This document shows, in pieces, positions 27,977-36,568 of a DNA stretch of 64,000 bases. The stretch's first letter is position 1. The number at the start of each line of letters is the position of its first letter. Where the stretch lies: positions 22,536-86,535 of the forward strand of contig CANJRI010000003.1 of NCBI GenBank assembly GCA_947476555.1. Reading direction: 5' to 3'. The notes beneath the pieces were generated by a model. It made no database searches and had not been told where the DNA came from. It saw nothing but the letters and a program-made list of their open reading frames with translations. This stretch comes from Caulobacteraceae bacterium. Its GTDB lineage: Bacteria > Pseudomonadota > Alphaproteobacteria > Caulobacterales > Caulobacteraceae. Both the position numbers and the translations under genes were made by a program.

Positions 27977-28419
27977 TGGCCTTGGCCGCCCTCAATCCCC
28001 AGGACCGGGTCGAGCAACTGATCGTGCTCACCGAACGCCTCACCCAGCTGATGGTCGAACAGGCCCTGGCTTTCGAGGGTCGTCGCCCGCAGGACGCCGC
28101 CGACGGCCTGGAGGAGACCCAGCGCCTCGCCAACCTCTACCGCCACGAATCCAGCCGCGTGCGGGCCGATCCCGCCCTGATCGGCGGGGTCCCCAACGAG
28201 CTGCGCGGCCGCCTGGTGCGCGCCACCGAGGCCTTCGACGCCGTCCTCGCCCGCCAGGGCCGGGCCCTGAACGCCGCCAAGACCGTCACCGAGGGCCTGG
28301 TGCGCGCCATCGCCGACGAGGTCTCCGTCCAGCGCGGCAAGGGCAACGCCTATGGCGCCGACGGCGCCGCCCCCGCCGCCGGTTCGGCGACGGCGATCAC
28401 CCTGAACAAGCGGGCCTGA
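27976..28419 (+). CDS. flbY: flagellar protein FlbY
   Basis: Position directly after flgI-flgJ and FlbY-like sequence PQDRVEQLIVLTERLTQLMVEQALAFEGRRPQD. Confidence 0.8.
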   Translation: MALAALNPQDRVEQLIVLTERLTQLMVEQALAFEGRRPQDAADGLEETQRLANLYRHESSRVRADPALIGGVPNELRGRLVRATEAFDAVLARQGRALNAAKTVTEGLVRAIADEVSVQRGKGNAYGADGAAPAAGSATAITLNKRA

Positions 28420-28425
28420 GCCCCC

Positions 28426-30579
28426 TCAGTTCGACGCCCGCTGGGTGGTCGCCCCCGCCTTGGCCTGCAATTCCGTCTCGCAGGTGCGCACATCCGCGCA
28501 GTAGTTCGGCGGCTCGCGCCCGCTGACCGGGTTCTTGTAGTGGAACCACATCGGCTTGATGTTCGGCCACTCGATCAGCTCGGGGCCGGGCACGAAACCG
28601 CGCTGGCGAAGCTTCATGGCGGCGATCGGCAGGGTCGGCTTGATGACGTCGGTCATCTTCTTGAAGATCCCCGTCGTTCCCGGCGGCGGCGCGTTCGGGT
28701 CGAGCGGCCGCGGCGGGGCGGGCCGCGACCAGCCGCCCTTCCAGCCGTTCGACGGCAGATAGGGCTCGTCGATCGCCAGGGTCCAGACCTTCCACGTCCC
28801 GTTTTCGAGCCTCGCCCCATCGTTCGGATACATGCCCGCCATGAACACCCCGGCCTCCCCGCCCCAGCGATGCCCGATGTTCATCAGGCGGGCGCGGACG
28901 TCGGCATGGGTGCCGTCCTCGTTGACGGTGATCACCGGCTGCGGGCGGTAGTGCAGGGCCGCGCCGGTGCGGGTCGGCGAGGTCTTCCCGTACATCGCCG
29001 TCTCGGCGGTCAGGATGTTCTCGGGGCCCTCGTAGAAGCCCACCATGTACTTCCCGCGCCAGCCCTTGGCGTGGAACAGGGCCGAGGCCTTGTCCCAGGC
29101 GAAATCGTCCAGCCACCAGCTGAAGGCGTTGGTGACGTTCTCGGCGCCTTGATAGGCGAGCGCGACCCTGAGCCCGCGGCGCGCCTCGGCGATGCGCTGT
29201 TCCAGGCTGCCCGTCGGAGCGGCGGGCGGCGTGGCCAGAGCGGGCGTCAGCCGGGTCCGTCCCACGACCTTCACGCCAGCGGGATAGGCCGTCGGGCGCC
29301 CCGTCACCGGGTGCGTGTAGAAGATATCCGCGACCGCGCCGCCCGCCTTCACGGCGGCGGCGTCCGGCGAACCGCGGTCCGGCCGGGCGTCCGCCGGCGG
29401 CGTCGGCGCGGCCAAGCGGCTCTTGTTGAAGCCCTGATAGTAGTCGGTGTTCATCACCGGGAAGGTGCGCATCTCGCGGATGCGCCAGATTCCGCCCTGC
29501 TTCACGAAGCGGCCTTCCAGCACCTGGAAGCCGAGCGACGCCTCGCCGGTGTCGACGCTGCCCAGCTGGGTCATCTGGATGCCGCGGGTGCGGGCCTCGA
29601 TCCCGTTCGGCGCGACATCGACGATGAAGCCAAACTGCGGCCGGTCGTTGGCCTCGCCGCGCTTCAGGCCGGCGGGGCCCATGGTGGCCAGCCAGCGACG
29701 GACGCCGGACGCGCCCTGATAGATGCCGATCTCCGCGTCCTCGATCACCGCGTCGGCGGTGAACAGGTCGGCGACGTCGTCCCACATCTTGCGGTCCAGA
29801 TAGTAGCCGTAGGCGCTTTGCAGATTGAGGACCTTGTCCTCGTCGACCATGGCGCTGATCCGGCGCTCAAGGGTCTGCAGGCGCGCGCCGGCCTGCGCCG
29901 GGCTCACCGCCGCCACCGCCGGATAGATCGGATTGGCGGACAAGGGCTCGCCGGCCGTTTTCGGGCCGAAGCTATAGTCGATGATCGGCGACGTCGGCTT
30001 GAGGCTGCGCCACCCGTCCTCGTAGCTGCCGCCGAAGATGGCGTTGTAGTGCAAGGTGGCGAACTTCCAGACGCCGCCCTCCTTGACGTATTTGTTCTCC
30101 TGGATGCCGCCGCTCCAGGTCGCCTTGCCGCCGTAGCGGCCATCGATTCCGAAGTCGTGGTAGCGCGCCGTGGCGCGCATGCCATCGGCGGACAGGATCA
30201 CCACCGGCGTGCTCAGCAGCCGGGTATTGAAGGCTGCGTTTGGCAGGCCCTCCTGCCCTTCGCCGTAGGTGTTACGGATCAGCTGGTGGATGCCGTTGAC
30301 GCCGCTCGCGCGGTTGTCGCCGTGTACCATCTCGCCCGAGGTCGAGAACAGGCCCGCCATCTCGCGCCACATGCCGGCCTGGGCGTACTGCCCGTAGACC
30401 ATCGTCAGCCGCTTGACCGCTCGCAGGGATTCCGCCCGTTCCACTTCCTGGGCGAGGCGCGCCACCTGCATGGCCGGCGCGGGCGCCTGGGCTGTGACCG
30501 TCGCGCCGGGAGCGATCAAAAGCCCCGCGATCGAGAGGCCGATGCAAAGCCGGCGTCGTGAGCTTTTCATCCCTGTCAT
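28426..30579 (-). CDS. secreted protein with multiple NTF2/SnoaL-like domains
   Basis: Signal peptide; repeated units starting AESLRAVKRLTMVYGQYAQAGMWREMAGLFSTSGEM, DEDKVLNLQSAYGYYLDRKMWDDVADLFTADAVIED, AFSWWLDDFAWDKASALFHAKG. Confidence 0.8.
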   Translation of the reverse strand: MTGMKSSRRRLCIGLSIAGLLIAPGATVTAQAPAPAMQVARLAQEVERAESLRAVKRLTMVYGQYAQAGMWREMAGLFSTSGEMVHGDNRASGVNGIHQLIRNTYGEGQEGLPNAAFNTRLLSTPVVILSADGMRATARYHDFGIDGRYGGKATWSGGIQENKYVKEGGVWKFATLHYNAIFGGSYEDGWRSLKPTSPIIDYSFGPKTAGEPLSANPIYPAVAAVSPAQAGARLQTLERRISAMVDEDKVLNLQSAYGYYLDRKMWDDVADLFTADAVIEDAEIGIYQGASGVRRWLATMGPAGLKRGEANDRPQFGFIVDVAPNGIEARTRGIQMTQLGSVDTGEASLGFQVLEGRFVKQGGIWRIREMRTFPVMNTDYYQGFNKSRLAAPTPPADARPDRGSPDAAAVKAGGAVADIFYTHPVTGRPTAYPAGVKVVGRTRLTPALATPPAAPTGSLEQRIAEARRGLRVALAYQGAENVTNAFSWWLDDFAWDKASALFHAKGWRGKYMVGFYEGPENILTAETAMYGKTSPTRTGAALHYRPQPVITVNEDGTHADVRARLMNIGHRWGGEAGVFMAGMYPNDGARLENGTWKVWTLAIDEPYLPSNGWKGGWSRPAPPRPLDPNAPPPGTTGIFKKMTDVIKPTLPIAAMKLRQRGFVPGPELIEWPNIKPMWFHYKNPVSGREPPNYCADVRTCETELQAKAGATTQRASN

Positions 30580-30697
30580 CCCCTGTTCTCTTCGCGGCGG
30601 TCGCCGGTGGTTGGTAAGACAATCGGCGACAAGGTGCGGCGGTAGCGCCGTTATTTCAATCGAATTCCCGGCAGAGCCGGACAAGTGCCCGCGCCTG

Positions 30698-32299
30698 TCA
30701 GTGCGGGACCATCCAGGTCAGCACGTACTGCTGCAGCATCACCAACAGCCCCAGCAGGAAGGTGAGGAAGATGCTGTGCTTGAAGGTCTTCGCCAGCACC
30801 TCGCCTTCGCGGCCCTTCAGATTGGTGACGGCCGTACCCGTCGCGATGTTCTGGGGCGAGATCATCTTGCCCATGACGCCGCCCGATGAGTTCGTCGCCG
30901 CCATCAGCACCGGGTCGAGGCCGAGCTTGTTCGCGGCCACCACCTGGAGATTGCCGAACAGCGCATTTCCCGAGGTGTCGCTGCCGCTCAGGAAGACCGC
31001 GGCCCATCCGAGAAACGCCGAGACGAGCGGGAATATGGGTCCCACGGAGGCGACGCCCATCCCCAGGGTATAGGTCATTCCCGAGTAGTTCATCACATAG
31101 GCGAGGGCGACGATCACCGTCACTGTCAGCGCGGCCAGCCTGACCTGGACGAGGGTTTCCTTCACGCAGGCGAGGTAGCCGCGCAAGCCGATGCGGACCC
31201 AGAGCCCGATGAGGATGCTGGTCAGCAGGATCGCCGTGCCGGCGGCCAGCGGCTGGAAGTTCCAGATCGCCGCGTAGGGCCGGTCGTAGATGGTGATGAA
31301 CACCGCGTTGTGGAGCCCGGGCCATTCCACGGGTGTCTGGCCAATGAGGTTGATCGCCAGGGTGGTCCAGACGATCACGATCGCCGACAGCGCGATCCAT
31401 GGCACCCACCCCTGCCAGGTCGGCACGGGCGATTGCTCGGCCCGCAGCTCCGGCGAAAGGTCCAGCGCGAAGGCCGGATCGTGGGGAAGCTTCCAGACCT
31501 TCAGGAACGCCAGGGTGCAGATCAGGCAGCCGAGCGCCGAGATCACGTCCGTCAGCTCGTAGCCAAGATAGTTGGACGCCAGGAACTGGGCGAACCCGAA
31601 GGAGCCGCCGGCGACCAGCAGCACGGGCCACAAGGTCTTCAGCGAGCGCCAGCCGGCGTAGATCCCGACCACATAGAACGGCAGCAGCAGCGCCAGGAAC
31701 GGCAGCTGGCGGCCGATCATCGACGCCAGGTCGTGGACCGGCAGCTGGGTCACGGCCGCCAGGGTCGTCACGGGCGATCCCAAGGCCCCGAAGGCCACGG
31801 GCGCGGTGTTGAAGATCAGCGTGAACATCAGCGCTTCCAGGACCGGGAAGCCGAGGGCGATCAGCAGGGCGCTGGTGATGGCGACCGGTGTTCCGAAGCC
31901 GGCCACCCCTTCGAGCAGGCATCCCAGGCAAAAGCCGACGACGACCAGGACGACCCGGCGGTCATTGGGCAGGTGCTGGACGACCCAGATCCGGAAGGCC
32001 GTGAAACGTCCGCTCTTCTGGGTGATGTTGTAGAGGACGAGGGCGTTGAACACGATCCACAGGACCGGCCAGAGCGCGAACGTTGCGCCCGCGGCGGCGC
32101 TGTTCAGGGCCAGCGGGACGGGAAACTTCCAGACAAGAGTCGCCACGACGAGGCCGGTCGCCAGGCCCGCCAGCGAGGCCTGCCACGCCGGGCGGCGAAG
32201 TATGCCCAGCATCACCAGCACAACGGCCAGCGGCAGCGCAGCGACGAGAAATGATAGCGCCAGCGATTCACCGACCGGCGTCACAAGCTGATTGAACAT
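30698..32299 (-). CDS. lldP: L-lactate permease family transporter
   Basis: 533 aa; WPVLWIVFNALVLYNIT, CLLEGVAGFGTPVAI, SGSDTSGNALFGNLQ, MISPQNIATGTAVT. Confidence 0.93.
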   Translation of the reverse strand: MFNQLVTPVGESLALSFLVAALPLAVVLVMLGILRRPAWQASLAGLATGLVVATLVWKFPVPLALNSAAAGATFALWPVLWIVFNALVLYNITQKSGRFTAFRIWVVQHLPNDRRVVLVVVGFCLGCLLEGVAGFGTPVAITSALLIALGFPVLEALMFTLIFNTAPVAFGALGSPVTTLAAVTQLPVHDLASMIGRQLPFLALLLPFYVVGIYAGWRSLKTLWPVLLVAGGSFGFAQFLASNYLGYELTDVISALGCLICTLAFLKVWKLPHDPAFALDLSPELRAEQSPVPTWQGWVPWIALSAIVIVWTTLAINLIGQTPVEWPGLHNAVFITIYDRPYAAIWNFQPLAAGTAILLTSILIGLWVRIGLRGYLACVKETLVQVRLAALTVTVIVALAYVMNYSGMTYTLGMGVASVGPIFPLVSAFLGWAAVFLSGSDTSGNALFGNLQVVAANKLGLDPVLMAATNSSGGVMGKMISPQNIATGTAVTNLKGREGEVLAKTFKHSIFLTFLLGLLVMLQQYVLTWMVPH

Positions 32300-32337
32300 G
32301 CGTTTCCCCCTGGCCTACGCGGACGCCCGCGAAGCTG

Positions 32338-32415
32338 TTATTTCATTGTCGGCATCACGAACTCGGCGCCGGAACGGATGCCTGTCGGCCGCTGGATCGG
32401 CGGGGCGGCGTTCAT
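32338..32415 (-). CDS. 25-aa ORF, possible remnant of a longer gene
   Basis: MNAAPPIQRPTGIRSGAEFVMPTMK*; ATG overlaps the preceding ADH stop (ATGA). Confidence 0.3.
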   Translation of the reverse strand: MNAAPPIQRPTGIRSGAEFVMPTMK

Positions 32416-33587
32416 CGCATTGCTCCGGCGGACCACACCTGGCGATACATCCCTATGATTTCGCCGACGCTCGGCACGCGAGGATTGTTGCCGGGAGACC
32501 CGGAGGCAAGCGCCTGTTCGGCCATCACGGGAAGGACAGAGTTCCACTTGGACTCATCGATCCCGTAGGCCTGCGGCGTCGGGACCTCCAGATCCCGGTT
32601 GATCTGAGCCAGCTCGGCCAGCAACCGGGCGACGCTGGACTGATCCCCCTCCTCCCCCTTCGCCACGCCCATGACGCGGGCGCAATCGGCGTAGCGGCGC
32701 AGCGCGCTTGGCGCGGAGAACTCGGTCACCGCGGGAAGCAGCATCGCGTTCGACAGGCCGTGCGGGACATGGAAATGGGCGCCGATCGGCCGGCTCATCC
32801 CATGCACCAGCGCGACCGAGGAATTGGAGAAGGCGATCCCGGCCAGGGTGGCGCCCAGCATCAGCGCCTCACGCCCCTCGCGGTGCGAACCGTCCCGGTA
32901 GACCAGCCGCAGATTGGGCGCGATCGCTCGCATCGCGGCCAGCGCCATCTGGTCCGAGAACGGATTGGCCCGGCGCGAGACATAGGCCTCGATCGCGTGG
33001 GTCAGGGAATCGATCGCCGTGTCGGCCGTCAGCCGCCTGGGCTTGGTGAGGGTGAGTTCGAAGTCCACCAGCGCCGCCACCGGCAGGTAGCCCACGCCGG
33101 GACAGAGCATCTTCTCGTCCGTCGCCTCGTCGGTGATGATCGTGAAGCGCGTGGCCTCCGACCCCGTGCCCGCCGTGGTCGGGATCGCGATGATCGGCAG
33201 GCCCGGCTCGTTCTGCAGGTGCGGGGTCTTGTAGTCGGCGACCCGGCCGCCGAACGCGCTCACCACCGCGATGGCCTTGGCGCTGTCGATGGGGCTGCCG
33301 CCGCCGAAGGCGACGACGCAGTCGTGATCCCCCGCCTTCAGGAATTCGACGCCCGCCTCGATCGAGGCCACCGTCGGGTCGGGCACGGTTTCGGAGAACA
33401 CCCGCGCCGCGATCCCGGCCTTCTCCAGGCTGTCGGTGATCGGCTCCAGCCGCCCGGTGTCCACCAGGAAGGCGTCGGTGACGATCAGCGGCCGGCTCAG
33501 TCCGAGGCGCTCCAGGACCTGCCCGATCTCTTGCGAGGCGCCGCCGCCGATGCGCAGCAGACGCGGCAAATCAATCGCGGCCGCCAT
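32412..33587 (-). CDS. iron-containing alcohol dehydrogenase
   Basis: FGGGSPIDSAKAIAV, PIIAIPTTAGTGSEATRFTIITD, SLTHAIEAYVSRRANPFSD, GMSRPIGAHFHVPHGLSNAMLLP. Confidence 0.94.
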   Translation of the reverse strand: MAAAIDLPRLLRIGGGASQEIGQVLERLGLSRPLIVTDAFLVDTGRLEPITDSLEKAGIAARVFSETVPDPTVASIEAGVEFLKAGDHDCVVAFGGGSPIDSAKAIAVVSAFGGRVADYKTPHLQNEPGLPIIAIPTTAGTGSEATRFTIITDEATDEKMLCPGVGYLPVAALVDFELTLTKPRRLTADTAIDSLTHAIEAYVSRRANPFSDQMALAAMRAIAPNLRLVYRDGSHREGREALMLGATLAGIAFSNSSVALVHGMSRPIGAHFHVPHGLSNAMLLPAVTEFSAPSALRRYADCARVMGVAKGEEGDQSSVARLLAELAQINRDLEVPTPQAYGIDESKWNSVLPVMAEQALASGSPGNNPRVPSVGEIIGMYRQVWSAGAMR

Positions 33588-33731
33588 CACTCTCCCCAGG
33601 ACTTTTCGTTGGCTGCAACATCGGCGATCAAGGTTCTGCGTCAATGGCCAATTTGGCTTGGACGTCCCACAGCCGCTCCAAGGACCTCTAAGGCTGGCTA
33701 GCGGGCCATCGCGGACGTACTAGGCTAGCTT

Positions 33732-34166
33732 ATGGACCTTGGGCGGCGGCTTGATCGGCTCCGTACGCGGCGGCGGGCTTCGTTGCTGCTATTCCTCGCG
33801 GTGCTCGTGCACAACGCCGAGGAGGGCGTCAGCTATCCGTTCAGCCGACTGGAGGCGATGCAGCTGGCTCAGTTGACCTGGCCTGCGCTGCAGTTCCCGA
33901 CGGTTATCGAGTTTCAGATGGCGCTCGTGCTTTTGACAGCGGCCGTCGGCGCAGTGCTGGCTTGGGCGGCCAATACTCGGCGCGAGCCGCAGGGGTGGCT
34001 GGCCCTGAAGTTGCTGGCCTCGGTTTTCCTGGCGAACGTGATCGTCCCCCACGTTCCCGCCGCTATCCTGTTAGGTGGATATGCGCCCGGCGTGATCACA
34101 GCCGTGGCTATCAATCTGCCCCTGAGCCTGTGGATTCTGAAACACCGGCGGGAGCCCTCCTCGTGA
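33732..34166 (+). CDS. HXXEE domain-containing membrane protein
   Basis: HNAEE motif, multi-TM. Confidence 0.75.
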   Translation: MDLGRRLDRLRTRRRASLLLFLAVLVHNAEEGVSYPFSRLEAMQLAQLTWPALQFPTVIEFQMALVLLTAAVGAVLAWAANTRREPQGWLALKLLASVFLANVIVPHVPAAILLGGYAPGVITAVAINLPLSLWILKHRREPSS

Positions 34167-34176
34167 GACGAGCAAG

Positions 34177-34200
34177 GTCCGCAATGGGTGGATTGCGGAC
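34177..34200. repeat. dispersed repeat copy GTCCGCAAT-gggtgg-ATTGCGGAC
   Basis: Perfect 9-bp inverted repeat; same core as 34462 and 35172. Confidence 0.75.
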
Positions 34201-34230
34201 ATTGGACCTCGATCCCGCTACGGTCGCAAC

Positions 34231-34455
34231 ATGTGGTGGCGCAAACCCAAACCGGAGCTTCCGCTTCGCGATCAGCTGCTGGCAGCTAAAGCGGACCTCG
34301 TGCGCCAGCTTGAAATCCTGAGTGTTCCGCCAAGCTCCATCGGAAAAGGCGGAGCATTCATCGACAACACGCGTCTGATCGCCCAGCTGCAAGAAACGCT
34401 CCGGGAAGTTGAGCACCAGCTCGCCAGCTTCGGTCACGGCGACCCGATACCCTGA
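34231..34455 (+). CDS. hypothetical protein, 74 aa
   Basis: MWWRKPKPELPLRDQLLAAKADLVRQLEILSVPP...; helical. Confidence 0.5.
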   Translation: MWWRKPKPELPLRDQLLAAKADLVRQLEILSVPPSSIGKGGAFIDNTRLIAQLQETLREVEHQLASFGHGDPIP

Positions 34456-34461
34456 ACGCCT

Positions 34462-34481
34462 GCAATGGGTGGGAAGCGGAC
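34462..34481. repeat. dispersed repeat copy GCAATGGGTGGGAAGCGGAC
   Basis: Identical 20-mer at 35172..35191. Confidence 0.75.
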
Positions 34482-34534
34482 CTACGCCGCCGGTGCCCCT
34501 GACCTGTGACCCGAACGCCGCGCGACCGTCGCTC

Positions 34535-35086
34535 CTAAGCGGCCCTTGGACTGTTGGTAAGTGGGCCCGCGCCAAGCGCTCTTAGGCGGCCGTAGACGAA
34601 TGGCGCGCCGATAACGAGATAGAGCAGCGCAAGAAAGGTACCGATGGCGGCGTGTGATGGAGCGCCGCTCTCAACCTCGGCGTCGCAAACCGTGCGTGCT
34701 GCGCACCAAGCGAGCATGAAGAACCCAACGACCATTGCAAAGATGAGGAACGGCTCGACAGCGGCCAGCCATTCCGGTCCGAGGGGCGCTAGTGGGGGGA
34801 CTAGCCAAGCGATAGCGAAGACGAGGACCGTCGCCAGAGCGACGGCGAGCGCTAGTGGGCGGGCCCTGGCAAGTCGGCGCGGACCTCTCGTAGGGTCATG
34901 GCCCGCAGCGAAAGCCAAAGCCCGCCAAATCCACGTCACGTGAAGCAGCGTGCACACAAATATCGCGGCCATCGCCAGGGAGAGGGCGTCGATACCCCCG
35001 GTGTTGACGGCGTAGGCCGGCACGAAGAAGCCGAGCGCGATGTAGATGGGTATGAATACCAACGGTCGTAGCGGCAATCGTCGCAT
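34535..35086 (-). CDS. hypothetical multi-TM membrane protein
   Basis: MRRLPLRPLVFIPIYIALGFFVPAYAVNTGGIDALSLAMAAIFVCTLLHVTWIWRAL. Confidence 0.6.
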   Translation of the reverse strand: MRRLPLRPLVFIPIYIALGFFVPAYAVNTGGIDALSLAMAAIFVCTLLHVTWIWRALAFAAGHDPTRGPRRLARARPLALAVALATVLVFAIAWLVPPLAPLGPEWLAAVEPFLIFAMVVGFFMLAWCAARTVCDAEVESGAPSHAAIGTFLALLYLVIGAPFVYGRLRALGAGPLTNSPRAA

Positions 35087-35171
35087 CGGTAGTCCTCCCA
35101 CAAGCCAGACTGACGGGCGATTGGCGCATCGACGAGAATGCCTCTGCCGGGAGGGCTCTTCCAACGACCGC

Positions 35172-35191
35172 AATGGGTGGGAAGCGGACAT
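35172..35191. repeat. dispersed repeat copy GCAATGGGTGGGAAGCGGAC
   Basis: Identical to 34462..34481. Confidence 0.75.
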
Positions 35192-35250
35192 CAGCATCTC
35201 GATCGTCGCGGCCCAAAGGCGTGGAAGCCGAACTCAGGCGAATTGGCCGA

Positions 35251-35637
35251 TCAGCCCGCCGCGTCCACGTTCTCGTTCCGGGGCTGCACAAGCGCTACGA
35301 CCGTCTCGGCGAATTCGTCGGGAGCGAACGGTTTTTCAATCAGCAACGCCCCGTCCACCCCATAGCGTTTCACCGGCTCAGGGTTGCCGGTTATGTACAC
35401 CACCTTCAGGCTCGGATTGATTTCACGCGCTTTGCGAGCCAGATCGAAGCCGGTTACGCCAACGCCAAGATTTATGTCGGTGACCAGGACGGCCATTTCC
35501 CTCGCCTCCTGCTCAAGGAGCGCTAGGGCCTCCTGGTCATCCAGCGCCGCCTTCACTTGCACCCCTCGCGACTGGAGCGCCTCCTGGATGATCTCCAGAA
35601 TCTCCGGCTCGTCGTCCACGATGAGTACTTGGGGCAT
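35251..35637 (-). CDS. single-domain response regulator (receiver domain)
   Basis: LIVDDEPEILEIIQEAL, VTDINLG, KPFAPDEF. Confidence 0.92.
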   Translation of the reverse strand: MPQVLIVDDEPEILEIIQEALQSRGVQVKAALDDQEALALLEQEAREMAVLVTDINLGVGVTGFDLARKAREINPSLKVVYITGNPEPVKRYGVDGALLIEKPFAPDEFAETVVALVQPRNENVDAAG

Positions 35638-35884
35638 CGCATTTCCGCGCAGGCAGCATCAAGCGCCCGAGTTCTGGAGTGTCGGACTTCCGACATAACG
35701 TGCCATTTCCGCTCAGGTTCCCGGCCAGAAACCAGGCGCGGGTGGTTGTTGGAACGCCTACAGAACTGCCGTTATCCCCAAAATGAGTGGGCTCTCTCAT
35801 AAGCGGACCTTCCCAACGTCGCCCAAGGGTCGAAAGCCGACGTTCGCCGACCCACCAAAAACCTTGACTCCCGCCCCGCTCTAT

Positions 35885-35899
35885 GTTCTCGTTTTGTTC
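35885..35899 (+). promoter_or_regulatory. LexA/SOS box GTTC-TCGTTTT-GTTC
   Basis: Exact GTTC-N7-GTTC, abutting the GTG start at 35900. Confidence 0.75.
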
Positions 35900-36445
35900 G
35901 TGTCCAACGCCGCCCCAGACCGCAACAGCGGAATCCTCCGCGAGCTGGCCGAGCTTGGCCTCTCGGTGGCGCGCGATCTGCAGGCCAGGGTGGCGGCGGC
36001 CGAAGACGACGCCACAGCCAACCAGCTCGCCCGCAGCTTCGAGCGAGTCTCGCGCTCCGTCCGCCATTGCCTGGCCCTGGAGGCCCGCCTGCTGGACGGC
36101 TTCCGCCGGCGCCTCGTCGAGGATCGCGAGCAGGTGGCCGAGGGGCGCCGCGCCGAGATAAGCCAACATCGCCACCGCGTCCGCGAGGCGATGGAGCATT
36201 TCGCCTTTACGGACCCCGAGGTCGGCGACACCGAGGTCGATTACATCCTGGAGCGGGCCGGCGCGTGGCTGGAGCGCGAGGTCGAGGCCCCGGACTTCCT
36301 CGACCTGCCCGTCGAGCAGCACATCGCCCGCCTGCGCCGCGCCCTGGGTCGCGACGGCGCCGCCGAGGAGGAAGAGGCCGAGGGCGACCCCGTTCCCGAA
36401 ACGGGGCCCAGCCTCTCGGACCTCCCCTGGCGAAGCTCGGCCTGA
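35900..36445 (+). CDS. unknown protein, paralog of 53986..54543 (DLPWR C-terminal motif)
   Basis: GTG start; ILRELAELGLSVARDLQARVAAAEDDATANQLARSFERVSRSVRHCLALE...SLSDLPWR. Confidence 0.8.
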   Translation: MSNAAPDRNSGILRELAELGLSVARDLQARVAAAEDDATANQLARSFERVSRSVRHCLALEARLLDGFRRRLVEDREQVAEGRRAEISQHRHRVREAMEHFAFTDPEVGDTEVDYILERAGAWLEREVEAPDFLDLPVEQHIARLRRALGRDGAAEEEEAEGDPVPETGPSLSDLPWRSSA

Positions 36446-36448
36446 AGG

Positions 36449-36505
36449 ACCCTTCTCCCCTCGTGGGAGAAGGTGGACGCGAAGTGGCCGGATGAGGGGT
36501 CGCGC
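36449..36505. repeat. REP-like element CCTTCTCCCCTCGTGGGAGAAGG ... GGATGAGGGGTCGC
   Basis: Same family as 5814..5961. Confidence 0.65.
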
Positions 36506-36568
36506 TCCCCCATCGACCCCGCCCAAGCTCCACTCTAGAACTCTCCCGACACTGCTTCGGAGAGCCCG

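Noticed and set aside
28540-30561. 673-aa plus-strand ORF
   Set aside because: Antisense to the signal-peptide-bearing NTF2-like protein; no coherent domains.
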